A DNA stretch of 64,000 nucleotides from DATBDN01 sp963715995 (lineage in GTDB: Bacteria; Actinomycetota; Thermoleophilia; Solirubrobacterales; Thermoleophilaceae), in NCBI GenBank assembly GCA_963715995.1, contig OY970283.1:992001-1056000 (forward strand), written 5' to 3'. This document shows positions 39,051 to 48,084 of the stretch, one piece after another. The first letter of the stretch is position 1. Each line of letters begins with the position of its first letter. Both the position numbers and the translations under genes were made by a program. Below the pieces are notes generated by a model, which saw nothing but the letters and a program-made list of their open reading frames with translations, searched no databases and was not told where the DNA came from.

Positions 39051-42000
39051 TGCGTCACCACCGCCTGTACCCGGCCTCGGCCGTCACCGTACTCTGCCTG
39101 CTGGCCGCCTTCGCGCTCGGCACGAGCGCGAGCGGCACCGGCTCGACCGAGCCCTATGCGACCTACGAGGCGGCCGTCACGACCGACGCCCCGGCGGCTC
39201 AGTACCGCTTCGACGAGGGGGCGGGCGCGACGACGCTCGCGGACTCGGCCGGCACGCGCACCGCGACCAGTACCTCGATCACGCTCGGCGGGGCCGGTCC
39301 GTTCGGCGGCTCGAAGTCGGGCGCCTTCAACGGCACGAGCTCGATCGCTGCCCTGCCCTCGACCGCGCTCTCCACAGCGAGCGCCTTCACCGCCGAGGCC
39401 TGGGTCAAGTGGGCCGGCGGCTCGACAAACCAGCACGTCTTCGACCTCGGCTCCTCGACGACCAGCTACATGTACCTGACGCCGTCGTCGTCGGCGAGCA
39501 ACAGCCCGCTGCGCTTCGAGATCAAGAGCGGCGCAACTGTCTTCGACCTCGACGCGACCAAGCTCGGCTTGAACGCCTGGCACTACCTCGCCGTCACAGA
39601 GGACGCGGGCGGGACGCTGCGGCTCTACCTCGACGGCGCCCAGGTCGCCACGAAGACGTCGGTGACGATCTCGCCGCGGACGCTCGGCCAGACGAGCGCC
39701 AACTGGCTCGGGCGCTCGCAGTCGGCAACCGACCCGAAGTTCTCCGGTTCGCTGTCGAACGTCGCCTTCTACACGCAGGCGCTCTCTGCTGCCCGCATCA
39801 CAGCGCACTGGAATGCGGCCAACTTCCCGGTCTCGACCGTGGCTCCCACGGTCTCCGGCACGACGACCGACGGCCAGAAGCTGACCGGGGCCGCAGGCAC
39901 CTGGAGCGGGCTCTCGCCGATGACCTATACCTACCAGTGGCGCCGCTGCGACTCGAGCGGGCAGAACTGCACGGCGATCGCGGGCGCGACCGCCTCGACC
40001 TACACCCTCACGGGCGCAGACGTCGGCTCGAAGCTCGTGCTCGCCGTCACCGGCACCAACAGCGCCGGCGCCTCGACCGCTAGCTCGGCCGCGAGCGCCG
40101 TCGTCGCAGGCTTCGCGCCCTCGAACAGCCAGCTCCCGGCGATCACCGGCACCGCAAGCGACGGCCAGACGCTCAGCGCCAGCAAGGGCACCTGGGCGGG
40201 CTCTGTGCCGATCGCCTACGCCTACCAGTGGCGCCGCTGCGACTCGGCCGGGGCCAACTGCACAGACATCGCGGCTGCGACGGCGTCCACGTATGTCATC
40301 GCCTCGGCCGACGTCGCCCACAAGCTGCGCGTCGTCGTCACGGGCTCGAACTCGAGCGGCTCCGCCGCCGCCACATCGTTGGCGACGACGAACGCTGTCG
40401 CCGCCGTCGCCCCGGCCAACACCGCTGTCCCCGTGATCTCGGGCTCAGCCAATGACGGACAGACGCTCACGAGCTCGAACGGCACCTGGACCGGCACGAC
40501 CCCGATCACCTACGGCTACCAGTGGCAGCACTGCAACTCCACCGGCGCCAGCTGCACGAACCTGAGCGCCGCGACCGCGGCGAGCTACGCGCTCACCGCG
40601 GCCGACCTCGGCTTCACGATCCGCGCAGTCGTCACGGCGACGAACTCCGTCAGTCACGTGAGTGCGACCTCGGTGCAGACGGCCGTCGTCGCTGCCGCGC
40701 CACCGCAGAACACGGCCCTGCCGTCGATCTCCGGCACGACAAGCGACGGCCAGACGCTGACCGCCGCCAACGGCAGCTGGTCTGGCTCGGCGCCGATCAC
40801 CTACGCCTACCGGTGGCGCCGCTGCGACGGTGCCGGTGCCAACTGCGCCGACATCGCGGGTGCGACCGCTGCGACCTACGCGCTCGGCGCCGCCGACGAC
40901 GGCAACGAGCTGCGCGTCGTCGTGACGGCGACAAACCAGCGCGGGGTAGTGCCGGCGACGAGCGCCGCGTCGAACGTCGTCACCCCGGTGAACTCCGGCG
41001 CCTGCACGGACGTCTGGAACGGACGCGCGGGCGACGGGCTCTGGGGGAGCGCGGGCAACTGGTCGGCCGGGCGGGTGCCGAACGGCTCGGACCGGGCTTG
41101 CGCGAGCTCGGGGACTTCAATCCGCATCTCATCGGGAGCAGCTGCCGGCTCGTTCTATTCCCAGGGCTCGCTTGACCTAGCTAGCGGCAACTTCACCCTC
41201 ACCGACGCCCAAACTCCGTCCTCGGTCCTCGACCTGACGCTCGCCGACACCGGTGGGGCGGCGACGCTCATGGGCGACGGCACCATCACCGTCACGCGCA
41301 CTCTGCTATGGAACACAAACGGCGCGCTCTGGGGTCACCTCGTGCTCGCAGCCTCCGGCACCGGCACGGTCGCGACCACCGACCCTGCCCTCGCCGGGAT
41401 AGATTCCGGTGGCAGCTTCACCAACAACGGTGACTTCACGGTCGCGAGCGGCCGCCTCCAGGGGGCAAACGGCGCGCAGATCACAAACAACGGGACCTTC
41501 CACGTCAACGCCGAGGGCGGCTGCTGCTCGGTGCACGGGCTCTCCTACGACGGCCGCGGCGCGGTCCCGACGCTGATCAACCACGGGATGGTCGTGAAGG
41601 ACGTGGGCACCGGAGAGACTCACATCAACTTCGACTACCAGAATCAGGGCGGATACCTGTACGAGCGCACGGGCACAATCGTGCTTGGGGGGGCTTACAA
41701 CGAAGCGCCAATCTCCGCCAACGCAGGGCTCCCGACGATTGACGTGACCTCGGACGCGAGCACGACCCTGTTATGGGACGGTGCGAGCGATCTCGAGCTC
41801 CCCGTTGACGCCGAGAGTGGGATCGGCATCCGGTCTGTCGTGCTCTTGGACCCTGCTGGCCAAACTGAATCCACTAGTAACGCGGACTGTCCGACCCTGT
41901 GCCCCAAGTCCTGGAGCACGACATTTACGATTCCAGCGTCCGCGATCCCGAACGAGGGCGGTCGATTCCGCGTGGTTGCAACCAATAGCTTCGGGGATGC

Positions 42001-43282
42001 AACGACAGCAGACATAACGGTCGAACGCGCGCCGGCGTCCGCGGATGACCACGGGGTCGAGGATGGGGATGACGCCAGTGACCCGGGTGAAACTGGGTGG
42101 GCGGATGACGTACCGCCGGATTACTGCACCCCAGACCCGGACGTGCCTGACGACGATTGCACCGATACGGACGCCAATAACGCGGCGGTGCAGGCGGCAC
42201 TACTACAGGCACCGCTATCTGGCGATGCGGTTCCGGTGACGGGCGATACCGAGCCACCAATGACCGCCGAGGTCGGGCCCCTCGGATTTGGGTCCAGTGA
42301 GAGTTCGACAAGCGACGGGAACTCCGTGGGATGGGGGCTGGGAGACCAGCACCTCGACATGTTCTCCGACTCCCGGTTCTCCAAGCTCGATGTCCAATAT
42401 GTGCGCCTGATCGTGCCTTGGGACGTCGTTCCGCGTGGTATGGGAGAGTCGGAGACGGGGCGTCCGGCCGATCCCAATTCTCTCCAGGAGGTGGACAACT
42501 GGATCTCTGCCGCGTATAGCTCTGGCTACAAGATTCTCATCTCTTTTCAGCACTCTCGCGGCGATGACTGTACGTCGAGTTCAGATGGGTTTACGCCTGA
42601 CTGTCGCATCCCGACAGTGACCCAGTACAGCAACGCCTTCGGTGCCTTCAAGGCACGCTACGGCTTGCTGGTTTCCGATTACACCGCGTGGAACGAGCCC
42701 GATCATCCAGTTCAGCCGACCTTCAACCATCCATATCGCGCCGGGCAGTTCTGGCACACGGCATGGAACGCGTGCCGAGCCGTCCCGAAGTGTACGGTCG
42801 CAGCTGGAGACTTCAGCGACGTTCCGGCATATTTCACGGCGGCCTACTTCTCCGACTATGTGCATGGAACGAGCCGCCATCCGAGCGTCTGGGCATTTCA
42901 TCCGTACTACGCGGCCCACCACGTTCGCGAGGGGCACGCGGACCTCCGGTGGCTTGAGCGCTTCACTTCCGCAACTCAGGCGAAGTCGCCGGGTTCTTCA
43001 ATCTGGCTGACCGAAGCTGGCCCGATACGCGCCGCACCAGGCAAACCCGAGCGAACGCCGCAGGAGGCCGTGGACGCAATGAGCCGTCTCCTCACCGAGA
43101 TTCCTGCTGCCCCTGGGCTCGAAGAGCGCCTGAAGCGCCTCTACGTCTATCAGTGGAAGGGCGATTCCGGATGGGATTCTGGGCTCGTGGCGGCCTCCAA
43201 TAACTGCGCTCGCCAGGTCTATTACGAGTTCCGGCTTGTGACCGCCGGCAACGGGGGGACAACCAGATGTCCAACGTCGTAG
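39050..43282 (+). CDS. Giant modular exoprotein 2: LamG, Ig-like repeats, C-terminal glycosidase-like domain
   Basis: 1410 residues. The first 700 residues parallel giant exoprotein 1: signal peptide, LamG (about 35-260), four Ig-like repeats (262-640) and CTDVWNGRAGDGLWGSAGNW. The beta-rich region is shorter (650-840). The shared linker begins INHGMVVKDVGTGETH (about 842), and a low-complexity acidic stretch (HGVEDGDDASDPGETGWADD) follows. The C-terminal domain (about 1080-1405) looks like a TIM-barrel glycoside hydrolase of clan GH-A: SKLDVQYVRLIVPWDVV, YTAWNEPDHP (acid/base E1216), WAFHPYYAAH and SSIWLTEAGPI (nucleophile E1322). The 106-residue spacing suits this clan. The substrate is unknown. 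The next gene overlaps its end by 16 bp. Confidence 0.85.
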   Translation: MRHHRLYPASAVTVLCLLAAFALGTSASGTGSTEPYATYEAAVTTDAPAAQYRFDEGAGATTLADSAGTRTATSTSITLGGAGPFGGSKSGAFNGTSSIAALPSTALSTASAFTAEAWVKWAGGSTNQHVFDLGSSTTSYMYLTPSSSASNSPLRFEIKSGATVFDLDATKLGLNAWHYLAVTEDAGGTLRLYLDGAQVATKTSVTISPRTLGQTSANWLGRSQSATDPKFSGSLSNVAFYTQALSAARITAHWNAANFPVSTVAPTVSGTTTDGQKLTGAAGTWSGLSPMTYTYQWRRCDSSGQNCTAIAGATASTYTLTGADVGSKLVLAVTGTNSAGASTASSAASAVVAGFAPSNSQLPAITGTASDGQTLSASKGTWAGSVPIAYAYQWRRCDSAGANCTDIAAATASTYVIASADVAHKLRVVVTGSNSSGSAAATSLATTNAVAAVAPANTAVPVISGSANDGQTLTSSNGTWTGTTPITYGYQWQHCNSTGASCTNLSAATAASYALTAADLGFTIRAVVTATNSVSHVSATSVQTAVVAAAPPQNTALPSISGTTSDGQTLTAANGSWSGSAPITYAYRWRRCDGAGANCADIAGATAATYALGAADDGNELRVVVTATNQRGVVPATSAASNVVTPVNSGACTDVWNGRAGDGLWGSAGNWSAGRVPNGSDRACASSGTSIRISSGAAAGSFYSQGSLDLASGNFTLTDAQTPSSVLDLTLADTGGAATLMGDGTITVTRTLLWNTNGALWGHLVLAASGTGTVATTDPALAGIDSGGSFTNNGDFTVASGRLQGANGAQITNNGTFHVNAEGGCCSVHGLSYDGRGAVPTLINHGMVVKDVGTGETHINFDYQNQGGYLYERTGTIVLGGAYNEAPISANAGLPTIDVTSDASTTLLWDGASDLELPVDAESGIGIRSVVLLDPAGQTESTSNADCPTLCPKSWSTTFTIPASAIPNEGGRFRVVATNSFGDATTADITVERAPASADDHGVEDGDDASDPGETGWADDVPPDYCTPDPDVPDDDCTDTDANNAAVQAALLQAPLSGDAVPVTGDTEPPMTAEVGPLGFGSSESSTSDGNSVGWGLGDQHLDMFSDSRFSKLDVQYVRLIVPWDVVPRGMGESETGRPADPNSLQEVDNWISAAYSSGYKILISFQHSRGDDCTSSSDGFTPDCRIPTVTQYSNAFGAFKARYGLLVSDYTAWNEPDHPVQPTFNHPYRAGQFWHTAWNACRAVPKCTVAAGDFSDVPAYFTAAYFSDYVHGTSRHPSVWAFHPYYAAHHVREGHADLRWLERFTSATQAKSPGSSIWLTEAGPIRAAPGKPERTPQEAVDAMSRLLTEIPAAPGLEERLKRLYVYQWKGDSGWDSGLVAASNNCARQVYYEFRLVTAGNGGTTRCPTS
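41351..41586 (+). repeat. 236-bp block shared with giant gene 1 (copy in gene 2)
   Basis: Four mismatches seen against 35272-35507. Its last 33 nt (41555-41587) are identical to 46180-46212, where the truncated third copy begins. Confidence 0.9.
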
Positions 43283-44232
43283 CGTCCGATCCGATGCCCT
43301 GCGGACGTTGGCTCCGGGCGCTCCGCTGCTTGGGCACAGCTCTCGCGGCCTGTCTGCTCGTCTCCCCGCCGGCACTCGCGAAGCCCTTGCACCAAGTCGT
43401 TGCGAGCACCGAGTACTTCGTAACCGACGGAGAGCGCTTCGCCGCCTACGGGGACCGGAACGCCGACCTCGTTCACGTGATCGACACCCGAACCGGGCGA
43501 GCGTTCACCGACATGAAGGACATCCACTGCCAGCCCAACGTGGAGAGTGCCACCACCCGTGTGGCTGCGGCGGGCCAGCTGCTGCTGTGGTGCGACGCAG
43601 ATGGAGATGGGAAACAGGATGCAGCTGTCCGCCTCGATCTCCGGACCGGGGTTTCGCTCACGCTACCGCGTGCAACCAGCGAGCAGTTTGGCTTTTACGA
43701 CAGCATCGGCGACGTTTGGCTCGACGTTTCTGGCGGCGGCCGGTTTCTCGACTGGCGCACCGGGCGCACTGCGATTCGCACACCGTTCAGCGCGCGGAGC
43801 GAGCCGCTCCTCTATGACCTCGACTCCTCGACGCTGAGACGCGTGGCCTGTCTCGGGGCGCTCAGTCCCGGCAACAGCGACGAGCGCTTCTACGCATACC
43901 CGTTCGCGATCGGTCACGCCGGCGGCGGGTCGCTCTACCTGGCCCGGTGCGGGCAGCGGCGGCGCCTGCTTGATCGCCGTGGCGCTGACCTTGGCTCGGT
44001 GTCAGCCGGCGCCGTGACCTGGGCGAGAGGGGAGGGATTCATAGGTGCGTACATCACACGCTCCAAGAGGTTCTTCCACTGGCGCGTCCGTACCAATCGA
44101 CGGCAGTCGACTCCGATCTCGGTCACTCATACGCACGGTCGTGTGTTCGTCCTGCGGACGTTGAGCGAGTCGAACGACTCTGACGAAATCCCCTCCCCGG
44201 CGACTGTGCGCGTCCTGGAGGGCACGATCTGA
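43267..44232 (+). CDS. Exported beta-propeller-like protein after giant gene 2
   Basis: 321 residues, ATG overlapping the end of giant gene 2 by 16 bp, so translation is coupled. Signal peptide ALRCLGTALAACLLVSPPALA. The mature protein has repeated strands with GERFAAYGDRNADLVHVIDTRTG, GQLLLWCDADGDGKQDAAVRLDLRTG and GDVWLDVSGGGRFLDWRTGR, resembling a six- or seven-bladed propeller. Similar in plan to the protein at 48085, which follows the third copy. Possible partner or immunity protein of the glycosidase exoprotein (inference from position). Confidence 0.65.
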   Translation: MSNVVASDPMPCGRWLRALRCLGTALAACLLVSPPALAKPLHQVVASTEYFVTDGERFAAYGDRNADLVHVIDTRTGRAFTDMKDIHCQPNVESATTRVAAAGQLLLWCDADGDGKQDAAVRLDLRTGVSLTLPRATSEQFGFYDSIGDVWLDVSGGGRFLDWRTGRTAIRTPFSARSEPLLYDLDSSTLRRVACLGALSPGNSDERFYAYPFAIGHAGGGSLYLARCGQRRRLLDRRGADLGSVSAGAVTWARGEGFIGAYITRSKRFFHWRVRTNRRQSTPISVTHTHGRVFVLRTLSESNDSDEIPSPATVRVLEGTI

Positions 44233-44275
44233 ACGGCGAAACCGGAACGCCGCCGCCGTCTTGGGATGCTGGGCT

Positions 44276-45241
44276 CTATGTGGGCGAGTTCAAGCTCGGG
44301 ATCCAGTACTGCTCATTACGGGCGGACGGGGTGATCAATCTGTTGCTGACTAAGTCTCGGGAGTGGGCCCTCGACTGAGATGGTTCCGACGGTCCCTCAT
44401 CGTCTGGCTCGCAGCGCTGTTGCCCGTTGGCGCCACGTCTGCGGCGGCGGGACCCCCAGCCGAGGCGCCTCGGGCGGGCCCATCTATATCTACCGCCCGT
44501 GGCCGTTGGTCCGCCCCAAGTCGTTCGCCGACCGCCACCACCTCGTCTGGCAGGACGGCACGGGCGTGCACGTGCCCGAGACGGCACTCCCTGGGCGACT
44601 GAGGGTCTACGCCCGCCGCCGGATCGCGAGCCGGTGATCGGTGTGGGCAGCGGTAATGCGCTCTTCGCCTGTCCCGCGTTGAACACGAACGCGGTGGACA
44701 TGCGTGGGCTCGTGCTCGGGAAGGGACGAGCATCCGCCCGCCCGGCATGGACGAAGTCCTTAATCGCGAGATGGAGGCACATGGCGCCTACGAAGCCCGT
44801 CGAATCGGCGCTCGGACTAGCCCTTTTCGCTGTGGACGACTTGGAAGCGCCCAGACCGTTACGCGCCACCGTGCCTGTTCCGCGGGGATCGGAGCCATGC
44901 CGCGCGAACGCTGTCAAGTCGCCGGACGAGAGCCGGCAGCGCGTTGGCGTCCTGCCGCTCGAACTGACGAGCGTCTGACGCATGTTCAGAACGTTCCAAA
45001 TTCGGGCCGCATGAACACTGGGCTCGTGGCCGTAGACGGCACGACCTTCGGGCGTGGGGACGATCCCACGTCCGCCGAGTGCGAACGCGAGCCCGCTCTG
45101 GTTGACGGCGCCGGCGCGCAGCTCGCGCACGCCGACGCTGTGTGGCGAGAGCGCGATCGCGGCGTAGGCGCCGCCGCCGGCGCTTAGGAACAGGGCCAGT
45201 GTCGCGGTTACGTTGGCGTAGGTCACCTTCGGGGTTCTCAC
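44276..45241 (-). pseudogene. Remnant of a YANV-type exported surface protein
   Basis: The first 50 or so residues, MRTPKVTYANVTATLALFLS and AGGGAYAAIALSPHSVGVRE, are the signal peptide and start of a family common in Thermoleophilia (YANVVATLALFLALGGGAYA, then KNSVGxxQLKxxAV). After NQSGLAFALGG the reading loses family character and becomes low-complexity Arg/Ser/Gly, with other frames equally open. The gene is probably broken, with only the 5' end recognisable. Confidence 0.45.
44363..44637 (+). pseudogene. Frameshifted remnant of an exported propeller-type protein
   Basis: A signal-peptide-like stretch (LRWFRRSLIVWLAALLPVGA) is read from 44363. The following sensible sequence, GPIYIYRPWPLVRPKSFADR and HHLVWQDGTGVHVPE, is in another frame and stops at 44637. 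Together they resemble the start of the exported proteins at 43267 and 48085. Low confidence. Confidence 0.3.
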
Positions 45242-46179
45242 TAGAGATCACCGCCTTGTTCGATTAACCGTGCGGACGCGTGGGCCGCGGTGCGCGGCGC
45301 TGCGCTTGGAGGCACTCGCGTCCCATCACTCACAACACCCACGCGGCCACCGTGGTGCGCGCGGCGACATGAGGGACGGGCGGCGCGGTTCGGCTCGCTC
45401 GACACTCTTGCGGTGTCGAGTCCTCGCCTCGATCGATGTGAGCGGTCTGGCTTCGTGCGCTCTAGCGGCCCGGGGCGTTAGCGGTCTCCGTCTTCGCGCG
45501 GTTGGTCTCAGCGTCTCGTACTGGTCCGCGTGGTGCTACGTGAGCGGTCTGGACGAAGGGCGGCGGCCCCGGGCCTTACGCGCTTTAAGCGCCCGGAGCA
45601 CCGACTTTCGCCCCAACGCTTCAGCACGGCGCTCATCACCGCCTGATGAGCCTGCTGCTCGCCGTGGAAACCCGCGGCTGGCCCGAGAAGCCGCTCTGCG
45701 AGCGGCTTCGCACGCCGCCGTCCCCTTACGCCGCTACGCGGCTATTTCCCTGACCACTCCCTCTCACCTTCGGTTCGAGAAAGTGGTCAGGGAACGGGGA
45801 CGGCGGCGTGCAGGTAGTGGTTGTCCGGGATGCAGAAAGCAACAGAACAGATGAATGGCAGGGCAAGCATGTGGCGATGTTCGAAGGCAACGGATTGATC
45901 GATCTGCAGGTTGCTGAATTGGCTGTGAGCGAGCGCGTCGGCGGCGGCAAGTAGAGGGTCAAGGAAGAGAAGAAAAGTTGTAACGGCGCTGGGCGCGAGC
46001 GCTGGCGACGGGCTCCTAAGACGCGCAGGACGCGGCGGCGCGGTTCGGCTCAGTCGGTCCTCTTGGGGGGACCGACTTTTCGCCTCGAGAAGCGCGAGCG
46101 CGCAGAGCGCTCGAAAGCTCTCGCGAAATCTCAGCTCGGGCGTAGACACAATGAACCCGAAGGCGCGAATCGCAGAGGG
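45242..46179. other. Non-coding, hairpin-rich region upstream of the truncated third copy
   Basis: About 940 bp with no credible gene. It contains several strong hairpins: GAAGCCGCT/AGCGGCTTC at 45687-45709, the long inverted repeat at 45711-45810, and GTGAGCGGTCTGG repeated near 45437 and 45540. Composition and stop density differ from the surrounding genes, as in eroded or rearranged DNA. Confidence 0.5.
45711..45810. repeat. Long interrupted inverted repeat
   Basis: The left arm CACGCCGCCGTCCCC (45711-45725) plus TTCCCTGACCACT (45746-45758) pairs with AGTGGTCAGGGAA (45782-45794) plus GGGGACGGCGGCGTG (45796-45810). The left arm is interrupted by a 20-bp segment that itself contains a small GCCGC/GCGGC hairpin. 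Confidence 0.8.
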
Positions 46180-48037
46180 CGCGGCGCGGTCCCGACGCTG
46201 ATCAACCACGGGCTTGTTGTCAAGGACGCGGGCAGCGGCACCAGCGAGGTCGACTTCGACTACGAGGGGGACGGATACGCCTACGAGGAAACCGGCACAC
46301 TCGTGCTCGGCGGTGGTTACAACGCGCTCAAGCTTCCGATCCACGCGGGCACCGGATTGCCGCGCCTCGTAAGCCCGTCCACGGTCGTCACAGACGCAAA
46401 CGCCGGACAAGTCACGATTTCGGTTGCCGCGTCGTCGACGGTCGGTCTTCGGCATGTTCGGGTCTCTGGACCCACTGGCAACTTGCTGGCCGCAACAGAC
46501 GAGGCTTGCACACCACTTTGCCCTGGGGACGTAGCAACCACCGTCGCCGTCTCCGCGTCGGAGTTGCCCGAGATCCGGACCACGTTGAGCGTGGCCCTTG
46601 TGAACTCCGTGGGCGAGGAGGCGGATGTCCCCGTCACCGTAATTAGGTCCATGGACAGCCGGCCAGCTTACGACGACACCGGACCGGACGGAACCGAAAA
46701 TAACGATGGCATACAGCCGGAAGACGGCACCCTGGAGGCTACGGCAGCATCCGTCCCTGATAGCCCCCCTTGCTTCCCAGATCCTGACCCGGCTGTCGGT
46801 GGGTACTGCACGAGAGACGACAACGATTCAAACAATCCGGCGCTCGCAGAACTAGATCGAGATCCACGCCTCTCGCAAAGCAACGGTGCCGGCTATGGCA
46901 TCGCTGACTACCGCTCCCTCGCCTACTACAGCGCGGACGGGTCCGACACATTCTTCGACGACCCGGATTTTAAGGCGCTGCGTGCTGACGACGAGGGGTT
47001 GAAGCGCGCCCGGATCCTGATCCCGTGGAACGTATTGATTGCCAAACCGGATACCACGTTTCGGGACGATCCCGGCCTCAACCCCGACCTCGTTATCGAC
47101 GGGAAGGAGCAGAGTGACTTCGATCGGTTCGCGGCTTGGATTCAGGAGACCAACGCCAGAGGGATCGAACAGTTCGTCTCGCTTGAGCGCGCTCCGAAGG
47201 CATCGGCGGATAATCAGTCACAGGCCGGCTATCTGCCGTCGTTCGCCGCATATCGGGCCGCAGTCGAAGCGCTCGTGACCCAGTACCCGACGATTCAGTT
47301 TCTGACGGCCTGGAATGAGCCAAACGAAAAGAGTCAGCCGCTGTACAACAGTCCAGAAGATGCCGCAAGGTTCTGGAGGATCGCGAGCGACGCTTGCTCC
47401 CACGGTCGCGACTCTGCGGCGGAGTCCCGGTGCGTAGTGCTCGCCGGCGACTTCAGCGATGGGCCGCACGTTCTCTTCGGCCTGCGCGGACACGTCAACG
47501 GGGTGCCGGAGTTCGATATCCCGCCCCGGGACTGGGGCTCCGAAAGCTACTTCGGGCAGTACACGACGGGCCTAGCTTTTGGTCCGGGGACGCCGAAGCG
47601 TTGGGCGATCCATGCATATTATGCTGGCCCCGCACGAGATCTCGACAACAACCCGAGGACGGGTCCCACAAGTGATTTTCGGTGGATCGACAAGTTCGTG
47701 ACCGAGACCGCGGGTCCAATCTGGTTCTCGGAACAGAATGGCCTGATACGAAACGCTGGGGCTCCGGCTCAGTCGGAGGCCCTGCAGGCTCGAAGACTTG
47801 GGAGCCCTCCTACTCGGTGCCGAAAGCCGGCCGCGAGTTAAGCGCTTTTACGTCTATCAGTGGCGAGGCGACGACAATCCCAGGCTTTGGGATTCGGGAT
47901 TAATTGACACTCGCCGTGACGCGAACAAGCCTTGCTTGAGACCGGTGTACTTTCAACTGCGTGCGGCCACCGACCCGGACGGCCCGCCGGCGACCACGGA
48001 CCCAGCCTGCAACGCCGCGACCGATCCGAAGTGGTAG
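46180..48037 (+). pseudogene. Truncated third exoprotein copy: linker plus glycosidase-like module
   Basis: Homology to giant exoprotein 2 begins abruptly at 46180 (33 nt identical to 41555-41587) with GRGAVPTLINHGLVVKDAG. It continues through the linker and the glycosidase-like domain: RARILIPWNVLI, FLTAWNEPNEKSQP (acid/base Glu), RWAIHAYYAGP and GPIWFSEQNGLIRN (nucleophile Glu). There is no signal peptide, LamG or Ig-like part, and upstream codons to 46063 are unrelated. The frame breaks near 47770-47800. The natural end, SRPRVKRFYVYQWRGDDNPR to 48037, is in another frame and parallels LKRLYVYQWKGDSGWDSGLV of giant exoprotein 2. A silent cassette or decaying copy. Confidence 0.75.
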
Positions 48038-48084
48038 CGCGCGTGCGAAACAAGTGCCCAGAACGATGTGTTCTCTCTACTGGA

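Noticed and set aside
46063..46180. Start of the third exoprotein gene at 46063
   Set aside because: The 39 codons before the homologous sequence are unrelated to the paralogues, lack a signal peptide and come from hairpin-rich spacer.
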